Source of the DNA: Exilibacterium tricleocarpae
Lineage (GTDB): Bacteria > Pseudomonadota > Gammaproteobacteria > Pseudomonadales > Cellvibrionaceae
Assembly (NCBI RefSeq): GCF_007004655.1
Contig: NZ_ML660103.1
Location: forward strand, 1 to 64,000
Direction: 5' to 3'
Length of the DNA: 64,000 nt
This document shows positions 46,253 to 55,500 of the stretch, one piece after another; within the stretch, counting starts at the first letter, position 1; each line of letters begins with the position of its first letter. The position numbers and the translations under genes were made by a program. Below the pieces are notes generated by a model that did not search any database, was not told the DNA's origin, and saw only the letters and a program-made list of their open reading frames with translations.

Positions 46253-46909
46253 ATGCCGGGCAGTACCGGAAACCGATTGCGCTTAGTGAAAATGATTGTC
46301 CTGATTTGCGGCCTGGGCCCCGCCACGGGATGGGCGCAGAAAGAGGCGCCCGGGGTCGAACAGGTGTTTGCCACCTGCGCGGTCTGCCACGGCCAGCGGG
46401 CTGAAGGCAAACGGGCGCTGCAGGCGCCGGGCCTGACGGCGCTGAGTGCGGCGTACATCGCTCGACAACTGCGCAATTTTGCCGCCGGCACGCGCGGCGC
46501 GCACCCCGAGGACACCCACGGCGCCCAGATGGCTGCGGCGGTGAGCCAACTCGGAGAGGGTCCGGTGCTGGAGCGGCTGGCGACTTATATCGCCGCGCTG
46601 CCGGCGGTGACTCCGGAGGCCACCGTCAGTGGCGATTTGAAGCGCGGCAAGGACTTTTACTCCATGGTCTGCGGCAGTTGTCACGGACCTGCGGCCGAGG
46701 GTAATGTTAAGTTGCAGGCACCGGCCCTGGCCGGCACCGACGACTGGTATCTGGTGCGGCAACTTGAGCATTTTCGCGCCGGTATCCGCGGCGGCGAGGG
46801 TGCCGATGCCCTGGATGTGCAGATGCGCTCCATGGCGCAGATCCTGCCCGATACGGCGGCGGTGCACAATGTGGTGGCCTATATCCAATCTCTGGTGGTT
46901 TCTCCATGA
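46253..46909 (+). CDS. Di-heme c-type cytochrome (c4-like)
   Basis: 218 residues. GGAGGGTGAAAT precedes the ATG. A signal peptide (MIVLICGLGPATGWAQ) leads to two cytochrome c domains with heme motifs CAVCH (near 42) and CGSCH (near 140). Each is followed by a Met-containing LRQLRNF/MAAAV or VRQLEHF/MRSMAQIL region. This is the c4-type fold, a periplasmic electron carrier. Overlaps the next gene by ATGA. Confidence 0.88.
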   Translation: MPGSTGNRLRLVKMIVLICGLGPATGWAQKEAPGVEQVFATCAVCHGQRAEGKRALQAPGLTALSAAYIARQLRNFAAGTRGAHPEDTHGAQMAAAVSQLGEGPVLERLATYIAALPAVTPEATVSGDLKRGKDFYSMVCGSCHGPAAEGNVKLQAPALAGTDDWYLVRQLEHFRAGIRGGEGADALDVQMRSMAQILPDTAAVHNVVAYIQSLVVSP

Positions 46910-48240
46910 AGCGCTATTACGTGGCCAGAGTCACCGGTAGAGTTAAAACTATCGTGGTTAACACTTTTACAGCCAAAACCCTGGTTTTTAAAACCCTGGT
47001 GTTCAACCCCCTCAGTATTGTTAAAACCGTTATTGCCCCAGTGCTGCCCGGTGGCGTTGTCGCCGTCGCCTGGATGTTACCGGTGCTGTCCAGTGCGGCT
47101 GCGACAACGGTCGCAGCGCCCGCAGGCGGGCCGGCGGCAGTGCCGGAGCTGGCGCAGCACTGTCCCCCCGGATTTGAATTGCGGGCGGACAACGGCTGTT
47201 ATCTGCGCAGTTTTTACCGCGACCTGCCGTCGTTGCAAAACGCCGGCGTCGGCGGCCCGCAGACCGGACTGCCGGCGCTGCGCGAGGGTTTTTCGCCGCA
47301 GCAGATCGATCTCGGGCGGCTGCTGTTTTTCGACCCGCTGTTGTCGGCCGACCACACGATTGCGTGTGCCAGTTGTCACCAGCCGCACCTGGGGTTTGCC
47401 GATGGCCGCGGCCGCAGTGTGGGGATCGGGGGGCAGGTGGTCTCGAGAAGTGCGCCGAGTCTCTGGAACGTGGGCCTGTTGAAGCGTTTTTTCTGGGACG
47501 GACGTGCCACCAGTCTCGAACAACAGGCGGTGGGACCGCTGTTCGCTGCCGATGAAATGGGCAACTCGCCGGCGCGTTTGCAAACCGATTTGAATGGAAC
47601 CCCCGCCTATGTGGCGCTGTTTCGGCAGGTCTTCGACACCGATACCATCGCGCTGGAGCAGGTGTACCTGGCGCTGGCCGCGTTTCAATCCTCGCTGATC
47701 TCGCTCAACAGCCGCTACGATCTTTATGCCCAGGGCTTCGAAGAGGCGCTGACGCCGGCGGAAACCGAAGGCATGAATATCTTTCGCTCATTTGTGGCGC
47801 GCTGTGCCGAATGTCATACGCCACCGCTGTTTACCAATCAGCAGATCGCGGTGTTGGGTACCCCGGAGCCGGAGGGGTTGACGCTGGATATAGGTGCCGA
47901 GGGCCCCAGCGGCGACCCGTCGCAGCGCGGCGGGTTTAAAGTCCCGTCGCTGCGCAATATCACTCTCACGGCGCCTTATATGCACTCCGGCCGTTTCGCC
48001 ACGCTGCGCGAAGCCGTCGAGTTCTATAACAAAGGCCGCGGGCACGCTGTACCGGAGGGGGAGAAACTGAGCCTGCACTGGCATATCTGGGAGCCCCAAC
48101 TCGAGGCTCGCGAGTTGGACCGGCTGGTTGATTTTCTCGGCGCCCTGACCGACGAAGGTTTTAAACCGGCCATTCCGGCAGCGGTGCCGTCGGGTTTGCC
48201 GGTGCCGGTTTTGAGTCACAGTAAGTCTGAACAACAGTAA
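46906..48240 (+). CDS. Di-heme cytochrome c peroxidase/MauG-like protein
   Basis: 444 residues with an export segment followed by two heme sites: CASCHQPHLGFADGR and CAECHTPPLFTNQQ. IDLGRLLFFDPLLSADHTIACASCH, LWNVGLLKRFFWDGRATSLEQQA and FKVPSLRNITLTAPYMHSGRF are family signatures, the last giving the axial Met. The N-terminus is unusually long and repetitive (KTLVFKTLVFN), so the true start may be later. Electrons likely pass to or from the c4-type cytochrome. Confidence 0.85.
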   Translation: MKRYYVARVTGRVKTIVVNTFTAKTLVFKTLVFNPLSIVKTVIAPVLPGGVVAVAWMLPVLSSAAATTVAAPAGGPAAVPELAQHCPPGFELRADNGCYLRSFYRDLPSLQNAGVGGPQTGLPALREGFSPQQIDLGRLLFFDPLLSADHTIACASCHQPHLGFADGRGRSVGIGGQVVSRSAPSLWNVGLLKRFFWDGRATSLEQQAVGPLFAADEMGNSPARLQTDLNGTPAYVALFRQVFDTDTIALEQVYLALAAFQSSLISLNSRYDLYAQGFEEALTPAETEGMNIFRSFVARCAECHTPPLFTNQQIAVLGTPEPEGLTLDIGAEGPSGDPSQRGGFKVPSLRNITLTAPYMHSGRFATLREAVEFYNKGRGHAVPEGEKLSLHWHIWEPQLEARELDRLVDFLGALTDEGFKPAIPAAVPSGLPVPVLSHSKSEQQ

Positions 48241-48276
48241 CAATGCGCAAACTGCAGTAACGAGGTAGGGACAGCA

Positions 48277-49677
48277 ATGAAAAAGATAATCTTAGGTTTT
48301 GGTTGTTTGCTTGGGCTACTGGTGGCGGTGACCGTGCCGGCGGCGGAGATCAAAGTGAAAGACGGCGACTCGATTCAGGCCGCCGTGAAAAAGGCGCAGC
48401 CGGGTGACACCATTTTGGTGTACCCCGGCACCTACAACGAGAGCGTCTATATCGACAAAGACAGCATCACCGTCAGAGGCGTGATCGAAGAGGGGGAATG
48501 GCCGACCCTGGACGGCGAAAAGAAATTGAACGATGCGGTGTTGTACTCCGGTAACAATATCACCATCGAGCAGCTCAAAATCATTCGCTATAAAGGCAAT
48601 GCGATTATGGGGCAGGCCGGCAACAATTATGTGATTCGTCACAACTGGGTCATCGATACCGGGGTTTACGGTATCTTTCCCCAGTTCGGCGAAAACGGCC
48701 TGATTGAATACAATGTGCTCAGTGGTATTGAAGATGCGGCCATCTATGTCGGCATGTGCGATCACGTCGATGTGCGTCACAATGAGGTTTTCAACAACGT
48801 GGCTGGTATCGAGATCGAAAATACCCGCCATGCGATTGTGGAAAACAACTATGTCCACAACAACACCGGCGGCATTCTCACCTTTATCACCCCGGGCCTG
48901 CCCATCAAGACCACCTATGATGTGATCATTCGCAACAACTTCGTCGTCAACAACAACACGCCCAACTTTGGCGTCGAGGGTTCCCTGGTGTCGAAAGTCC
49001 CGGCGGGCACCGGCATCATCGTGATGGCCGGCGATGATGTGGTGATCGAGGGCAATATCATCTCCGGCAACAACACCGCCGGTATCGTGATTACCGACCT
49101 GACCTTTGTCACCGATATCGCCAGCGATCCCGACTCGGAGCCGAATCCGGACCGCATCAAGATACTGCGCAACTTCATGGTCAACAACGGCGCCGAGCCG
49201 GTGGCGGCGGTGCGGGCGCTGGCGCTGACCCACTTCACCACCAAAGGGCCGGATGTGCTCGCCGACGGCTCGGCCAAAGACAAGGCCCGCGGCAGTTGTA
49301 TCGTCGACAACAACAGCTACCGCACGTTCGGCTTGCGCCACTGGGGGGAGTGCGATGCGACTGCGACCACCGCCGCGATCCGCAGCCACCGCCTGGACAA
49401 ACCCGTGCCGGCGCGCAAGATCACCAACGACGCCGATCGGGTTGAAAAACTCTATAACGGCATCTGTGCCGGTTGCCATGCCTACAACGTGCGCATGGTC
49501 GGACCGCCCACCCAGGTGATACAGGCCATTCACCGCAATAACCCCCAGGCGATTGCCGACTATATCGCCAAGCCGGTCAAGAAGCGGCCGGACTACCCGG
49601 AGATGCCGCCGCAGGATCACCTGTCGGCAGAGATTCGCTTTAAGGTTGCCGAGCATATGCTGAAGCTTGAGAAGTAA
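48277..49677 (+). CDS. Parallel beta-helix protein fused to a C-terminal cytochrome c motif
   Basis: 466 residues. A signal peptide (IILGFGCLLGLLVAVTVPA) precedes a right-handed beta-helix built of NosD/TIGR03805-like turns (ITVRGVIEEG, NNYVIRHNWVIDTGVYGIF, AIVENNYVHNNTGGIL, VVIEGNIISGNNTAGIVI). The last 80 residues carry one heme site, LYNGICAGCHAYNVRMVGPP, with a possible axial Met in DYPEMPPQDHLS. Third gene of the cytochrome operon. Beta-helix plus cytochrome in one chain suggests a surface or periplasmic redox scaffold or enzyme; function unknown. Confidence 0.82.
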   Translation: MKKIILGFGCLLGLLVAVTVPAAEIKVKDGDSIQAAVKKAQPGDTILVYPGTYNESVYIDKDSITVRGVIEEGEWPTLDGEKKLNDAVLYSGNNITIEQLKIIRYKGNAIMGQAGNNYVIRHNWVIDTGVYGIFPQFGENGLIEYNVLSGIEDAAIYVGMCDHVDVRHNEVFNNVAGIEIENTRHAIVENNYVHNNTGGILTFITPGLPIKTTYDVIIRNNFVVNNNTPNFGVEGSLVSKVPAGTGIIVMAGDDVVIEGNIISGNNTAGIVITDLTFVTDIASDPDSEPNPDRIKILRNFMVNNGAEPVAAVRALALTHFTTKGPDVLADGSAKDKARGSCIVDNNSYRTFGLRHWGECDATATTAAIRSHRLDKPVPARKITNDADRVEKLYNGICAGCHAYNVRMVGPPTQVIQAIHRNNPQAIADYIAKPVKKRPDYPEMPPQDHLSAEIRFKVAEHMLKLEK

Positions 49678-49699
49678 GGTGAAATAGAGTCTTACGTAA

Positions 49700-49790
49700 A
49701 TGGCATTTCCTTAAGCCAATATTATGCTAATTGACCGGTCTGGCTCTGGCTAAAGCCTTCAGAAACACGGGCTATGCCCGGAGCGAGACC
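49700..49790 (+). repeat. MITE-like palindromic element, truncated copy 5
   Basis: TGGCATTTCCTTAAGCC and TGCTAATTGACCGGTCTGGC reproduce the outer end and left arm of the family, including CCTTCAGAAACAC at the loop edge. Sequence similarity stops at about 49768 and the right arm is missing. A small stem CGGGC-TAT-GCCCG follows. No gene lies in 49678-49884. Confidence 0.7.
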
Positions 49791-49884
49791 GTGTCGGCTA
49801 GGACACCAAAGTCTGTTTTAAGTGAAAACCTTCATTTGTCGAAGCACTAGCTTTAACGAATTACTCTCTGGAGTCATGCCGTCA

Positions 49885-50361
49885 TCAACCGGACTTCAAG
49901 GCAATCGCAGAAGTCTCTTTGACATCCTCCATCACCGCATAACTGGTGGATTCATGGACGTCCGGTAAAGTCAGCAGAGTCTCCACCAGAAACTGGTGAT
50001 ACTCCGTCATATCGGCGACCCGGGCCTTGATCAGGTAGTCGAAGTTACCCGATACCAGAAAACACTCCTGCACCTCCGGCACGTTCTGGATCGCCTCCTT
50101 GAACTGGCGGAAGATATCCTTGGAGGAGCGCTGCAGGCGAATCTGCACAAAGACCACCAGGCCGGCGTTCAGTTTCTTCGGGTCCAGCACCGTGCTGTAG
50201 TTCTTGATAATGCCTTCGCGCTCCATGCGTTTGACCCGCTCCACACAGGGGGAGGTGCTGAGGCCGACCCGCTTGGCCAGCTCCGAGTAGGTGATGCGGG
50301 CATCCCGCTGCAATTCCCGCAATATATTGAGATCGATTCTATTGATATGTGTTTTTTCCAT
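49885..50361 (-). CDS. Lrp/AsnC-family regulator, divergent from ald
   Basis: 158 residues: helix-turn-helix LQRDARITYSELAKRVGLSTSPCVERVKRMEREGII and an effector domain with VPEVQECFLVSGNFDYLIKARV. Divergent placement next to ald points to an alanine-responsive activator of alanine dehydrogenase (AldR/BkdR-like role). It binds as a dimer or octamer. Confidence 0.88.
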   Translation of the reverse strand: MEKTHINRIDLNILRELQRDARITYSELAKRVGLSTSPCVERVKRMEREGIIKNYSTVLDPKKLNAGLVVFVQIRLQRSSKDIFRQFKEAIQNVPEVQECFLVSGNFDYLIKARVADMTEYHQFLVETLLTLPDVHESTSYAVMEDVKETSAIALKSG

Positions 50362-50410
50362 GATGCTGTTATATAGAGGTGGATTTTTCTGTTGAGATTT
50401 GCATTTTATA

Positions 50411-50427
50411 GAAAATATACTGCTAGA
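50411..50427. promoter_or_regulatory. Candidate Lrp-type box in the lrp-ald divergent promoter
   Basis: TAGAAAATATACTGCTA has the TAG...CTA ends and AT-rich core expected of Lrp-family sites and lies in the 147-base gap between the divergent genes. Motif similarity only. Confidence 0.4.
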
Positions 50428-50508
50428 GGGGAAAAATAAAGAAAAAACACTGTGTCAGCAGCTCTATACTGGCGTCTATTGAATCCGCGATCCAGGAGAG
50501 CGACAGCG

Positions 50509-51648
50509 ATGTTGATCGGTGTACCCAAAGAAATCAAAAATCACGAATATCGTATCGGCCTCACCCCTGCCGGGGTGCGCGAACTGGTCGCCAATGGCCA
50601 CCAGGTGATGGTGGAAACCAAAGGCGGCGAAGGAGTCGGCATCAGCGATGAAGACTACACCCAGGCCGGTGCCAGTATCGCCCCGGATGCCGGGACCGTC
50701 TTTGCCCGGGCGGAGATGATCGTCAAGGTTAAAGAACCCCAGCCCCAGGAATGCCGGCAATTGCGCGCCGGCCAAACCCTTTTCACCTACCTGCACCTGG
50801 CCCCGGACCCCACCCAGACACAATTGCTGGTGGAATCAGGGGCAACCTGTATTGCCTACGAAACCATTACCGATGAGCGCGGCGGGTTGCCGCTGCTGGC
50901 GCCCATGTCCGAAGTGGCCGGGCGCATGTCGGTGCAGGAGGGGGCCCGCTGTCTGGAGAAGGCCGCGGGTGGCTCCGGTGTGCTGCTCGGTGGTGTGCCG
51001 GGGGTAGAGCCGGCCAGGGTGCTGGTTATCGGCGGCGGTGTGGTGGGTCTGAATGCGGCGCGTATTGCCGCCGGCATGGGGGCCCGGGTCACTATTCTCG
51101 ATCGCAATATTAAGCGCCTGAAGGAAATTGATGATCTCTACGGCAGCCAGATAACCACCATCTACTCGACGCTGGACGCCCTGGAAAGGTACCTGGCGGA
51201 GGCAGACCTGGTAATTGGCGCCGTGCTGATCCCCGGCGCCGCGGCTCCCAAGCTGGTTAAGAAGTCGATGCTGTCATTGATGAAACCCGGCTCAGTGATG
51301 GTCGATGTGGCTATCGATCAGGGCGGCTGTTTTGAAACCAGTCGCGCCACCACTCACCAGGACCCGATTTACACCGTCGACGGCATCATTCACTACTGCG
51401 TCGCCAATATGCCCGGCGGGGTCGCCCGCACCGCCACCTTTGCCCTCACCAATGCGACGCTGCCCTATGTATTGGAGCTGGCCAACAAAGGACCCGGCCC
51501 GGCGCTACAGGGCAACCGACACCTGCTGAACGGTTTGAATGTCCACGAGGGGCTGGTGACGTGTGAAGGGGTAGCCGTGGCACTGGGCTACGACTATGTC
51601 GAGGCCGGCAGCGCACTGGCCAAGCACAAGTTGCAGAAGTCTGCATAG
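50509..51648 (+). CDS. ald: Alanine dehydrogenase
   Basis: 379 residues from ATG 50509 (AGGAGAGCGACAGCG upstream). [20 protein letters not shown] opens it; catalytic Lys/His lie in KVKEPQ and FTYLHLA; the Rossmann motif is [22 protein letters not shown]. It interconverts L-alanine with pyruvate and ammonia using NAD. Ends before a strong terminator. Confidence 0.95.
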   Translation: MLIGVPKEIKNHEYRIGLTPAGVRELVANGHQVMVETKGGEGVGISDEDYTQAGASIAPDAGTVFARAEMIVKVKEPQPQECRQLRAGQTLFTYLHLAPDPTQTQLLVESGATCIAYETITDERGGLPLLAPMSEVAGRMSVQEGARCLEKAAGGSGVLLGGVPGVEPARVLVIGGGVVGLNAARIAAGMGARVTILDRNIKRLKEIDDLYGSQITTIYSTLDALERYLAEADLVIGAVLIPGAAAPKLVKKSMLSLMKPGSVMVDVAIDQGGCFETSRATTHQDPIYTVDGIIHYCVANMPGGVARTATFALTNATLPYVLELANKGPGPALQGNRHLLNGLNVHEGLVTCEGVAVALGYDYVEAGSALAKHKLQKSA

Positions 51649-51723
51649 CGTTCACGGCCCGGCGACCACCGCCACGGCCGAGTACAGCTTCAACTGCTGT
51701 CGTAATTTTTAATGTCCTCCTAG

Positions 51724-51757
51724 GGTAAGTTCAGTTTTTTGGACTTACCTTTTTTTT
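51724..51757 (+). terminator. Rho-independent terminator after ald
   Basis: GGTAAGT and ACTTACC form a 7-bp stem around TCAGTTTTTTGG, followed by eight T residues. It is 75 bases after the ald stop. Confidence 0.8.
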
Positions 51758-51813
51758 GCAGCGCAGTTTTTTGCAATTCGGCTTTTCGTCCTTCAATCTT
51801 CCGTCCCGAATGG

Positions 51814-51934
51814 CGCTGCCTTAAGCAAATATGTGCTAACTACCTAGCGGCAAACCTACCGCCGATATTCTTAACCAAGATCGATCGGGACGGTGCGGGG
51901 GCTGATAAACCGCGCAAATTTGCTTAAGGCAGCG
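51814..51934. repeat. MITE-like element, copy 6: terminal repeats kept, inner hairpin lost
   Basis: GCTGCCTTAAGCAAAT and its complement form perfect 17-bp terminal inverted repeats at 51814-51830 and 51918-51934. Inside are GTGCTAACTACC and GGCAAACCTACCGCCGATATTCTTAACC, the two flanks of the family, but the long hairpin between them is gone. CTTCCGTCCC occurs on both sides (51798-51807 and 51941-51950), six bases outside each end. Confidence 0.75.
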
Positions 51935-51937
51935 TTA

Positions 51938-52426
51938 TTACTTCCGTCCCTCTTTTCTTTCGCGAATCGGCAGTCCGGTGCCGCCTTTGACCTCCTCAAT
52001 CACCATGTAGGTGTGGGTCTGCGCCACACCCGGCAAATCCACCAGTTGGCTCAATACCTGGCGGTAGGTTTCCATGCCGGAAATCTGCAACTTGAGCAGA
52101 TAGTCGAAACCGCCCGCCACCATATGGCACTCCATTACATCCGCAATGTCGACTACCGCCGCACGGAAGTTGTCGAAGACGTCGCCGGTGGTGCGGTCGA
52201 GGGTGACCTGGATAAACGCCGCGGTGCCCATGCCCAACAGGGTCGGGTTGAGCTTGGCTGCATAGCCCTCGATATAGCCGTCAGCCTCGAGCCGGCGCAC
52301 CCGATCCAGGCAGGGGCTGGGGCTCAGGTTGACCTGGCGGGACAACTCCACGTTGGACATGCGGCCGTCGCTTTGCAGGGCGGCCAGTATGGCATAGTCG
52401 ATTCTATCGAGATCACGGACAGGCAT
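51938..52426 (-). CDS. Lrp/AsnC-family regulator, divergent from putA
   Basis: 162 residues: LQSDGRMSNVELSRQVNLSPSPCLDRVRRLEADGYI is the helix-turn-helix and VMECHMVAGGFDYLLKLQ the ligand-sensing part. It is divergent from putA across a 130-base AT-rich gap, the arrangement of a proline-responsive PutR-type activator. The MITE-like copy 6 abuts its 3' end. Confidence 0.88.
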   Translation of the reverse strand: MPVRDLDRIDYAILAALQSDGRMSNVELSRQVNLSPSPCLDRVRRLEADGYIEGYAAKLNPTLLGMGTAAFIQVTLDRTTGDVFDNFRAAVVDIADVMECHMVAGGFDYLLKLQISGMETYRQVLSQLVDLPGVAQTHTYMVIEEVKGGTGLPIRERKEGRK

Positions 52427-52556
52427 TCTTGTAAAATCCTGAATAATAGATAAAAGACAAAATAATATACGGCAAAATTACCAATAAAGCCAAATAATGC
52501 TGTGCCTGAGGACCTATAATTCCCACAATCAAATAGGCTGAATATAGGCACTTGAA

Positions 52557-55500
52557 ATGCTGGTCGAACAAGAAACCCTCACTGTTGCGGCGCCGATCAG
52601 GCAGCGTATCCGGGCGCTGTATCGGGCCGATGAATCCGAGCTGTTAACTGACCTGGCGGAGCTGGCCCGGGTGGATGCCGGCGCCACCCGCCAGATAGGT
52701 GCCCGGGCCCGACAACTGGCCCAGGGAATTCGCCTGGCGCAGACGGGCAAGGGTGGTCTCGATGCGCTGTTGACGGAGTTCTCCCTGTCGACCGAAGAGG
52801 GGATTGTGCTGATGTGTCTGGCCGAGGCGCTGTTACGGGTGCCGGATTCACACAATGTCGACCAGTTGATTCGCGACAAGCTGAGCGCCGGCGACTGGGC
52901 GGCCCATCTCGGCAAAAGCGACTCACTGTTTGTCAACGCTTCGGCCTGGGGCCTGTTGCTCACCGGCAAGGTAGTGCAATTGAATCATACCGATGACCAG
53001 CGACAACTGACCCTGCTGCACCGCACACTGGGGCGCCTGGGCGAACCGGTGATTCGCCAGGCGGTGCGTTCCGCATTGCGGGTTATGGGCACCCAGTTTG
53101 TCCTTGGCACCCGCATTCAAACCGCTATGCAACGGGCCAGGAAACAGGAGGAACTGGGATTTCGCTATTCCTATGACATGCTGGGGGAGGGGGCTCGTAC
53201 CGAGGCGGACGCGCAGCGCTATCTGCACAGTTATGCCGAGGCCATCGAACATATCGGCCGCGCCGCCGGGGGCCGCGGCCCTGTCGCCAGCCCCGGTATC
53301 TCGGTCAAACTGTCCGCCCTGCACCCGCGCTACGAGTTTGGCCAGCGCCGGCGGGTGATGGAAGAACTGGTGCCGCGGCTGAAGCAGTTGGCGTTGTTGG
53401 CGAAGGCCTGCGATATCGGGCTGACGGTGGACGCCGAAGAGGCGGACCGGCTCGAGTTGTCGCTGGAGGTCATCGAAGCGGTGTTTACCGATGCGGAGCT
53501 GGGTGCCTGGGAAGGGTTCGGGCTCGCTATCCAGGCCTATCAGAAACGCGCGGTCGCGGTGGTCGACTGGGCCAGGGAACTGGCCGTCTCGACGGGGCGA
53601 CGATTGATGGTGCGCCTGGTGAAGGGCGCTTATTGGGATACCGAAATCAAACGGGCCCAGGTGGAGGGTGACAGTGACTATCCCGTATTCACGTCAAAAC
53701 CCGCCACCGATGTCGCCTACCTGGCCTGCGCCAAAAAACTGTTGGCCTATCGCGATCACCTCTACCCGCAGTTCGCAACTCACAACGCCTACACCGTGGC
53801 CGCGATTTTGACTTACGACCGGGAGCGCACCGGTTACGAGTTTCAGCGCCTGCACGGGATGGGCGAAGCGCTGTTTGTGGATGTGATGAAAACCGACAAC
53901 ATTCCCTGCCGCATCTACGCGCCGGTGGGAGAACATGCCGATTTGCTCGCCTACCTGGTACGGCGCCTGCTGGAGAACGGCGCCAACACCTCGTTTGTCA
54001 ATAATATTGTCGACAAGGCGGTGTCGATCGACTCCCTGTTGGTCGATCCGGTTGCTACGGTGGAGGCCTGGCCTGTCAAACGCAATACGGCCATTCCCCT
54101 GCCGGCCGATTTGTATGGCGTGGCACGGCGCAACTCCGCCGGCCTCGACCTGACGGATCCGGTAGCGGTGGCCGCCGCCGCGCAGGGTCTGGATCAATGG
54201 TGGCAGGCTAACAAACGCAAGCAGGGACCGTTGCAAGACGCGCCGGTGGCAATTACCAACCCCGCCGATCGCGACCAGCGGGTTGGCAGCCTGCACTACG
54301 ACATTGCCGCGGACATAGCGCAGAAACTCGAGCGCGCCCACGCTGCGTTTGCGTCCTGGAATCAAACGGATGTGTCGGTACGCGCGACTGTCTTGCAGCG
54401 CCTGGCCGACGCTGTCGAGGAACACCGCGATACCTTTATGGGACTGTGTATCAAAGAGGCGGGTAAGACCGCCGATGACGGTGTTGCCGAAGTCCGTGAG
54501 GCTGTCGATTTCTGCCGCTATTACGCCGATCAGGCGCTGCAGCAGGTCGATATGCGCAGCGACAGCGGTCGCGGTGTCGTACTCTGCATCAGCCCCTGGA
54601 ACTTTCCCCTGGCAATTTTTATCGGCCAGGTTGCCGCCGCGCTGGTGACGGGCAATACCGTTGTGGCCAAAGCGGCGGAACAAACCGGACTGATCGCCCT
54701 GGCGGTGTTCGAACTGATACAGCGCTGCGGTCTGCCCGCCGGTGTGCTGGAAGTGATCGTGGCGCCGGGGCGGGCGGTGGGCGAGCAGTTGGTACCCGAT
54801 CCGCGCATTCAGGCGGTGATGTTTACCGGCTCCACCGGGGTGGCCAAGTGGTTGTCGAGCACCCTCGCCGGGCGCGCCGACGGGGGTATTCCCCTGATTG
54901 CCGAAACCGGGGGCCAGAATGCGATGCTGGTGGATTCCACTGCGCTGCCGGAACAGGTGGTGGACGACGTCATTCAATCGGCCTTCCACAGCGCCGGGCA
55001 GCGTTGCTCCGCGCTGCGGGTGTTGTTTTTACAGGAGGAAATTGCGGACAAGGTCACCAGCATGTTGATCGGGGCTATGGGCGAACTCGCCATCGGCGAC
55101 CCCGCGGCCCTGGCCACCGACGTGGGGCCGGTGATCGATCAGCGCGCGCTCGAGCGGTTACAGCGTCACACCGAGCGACTCAGCCGTGAGGGCCGGCTGC
55201 ACTATCGATGCGAATTGCCGGACGCTTGTCAGGCCGGCAGTTTTATTGCGCCGCATTTGTTTGAAATCGACAGCCTGGCGCAATTGCCGGAGGAAGTGTT
55301 CGGACCGGTGGTGCATATTATTCGATACCGCGCCGCGCAGCTCGATGAGGTTATCGAGCAGATAAACGGCTGCGGCTTTGGTTTGACGCTCGGGGTACAC
55401 AGTCGCATTCAGGCGGTGCAGGCAAGAGTTGTCGCTGCCGCGGCCGTCGGCAATGTGTATGTCAACCGCAATATGGTGGGCGCCGTAGTGGGGGTGCAAC

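Noticed and set aside
48316-49656. 446-residue minus-strand frame opposite the beta-helix gene
   Set aside because: Arises from the repetitive beta-helix codons; no plausible protein features.
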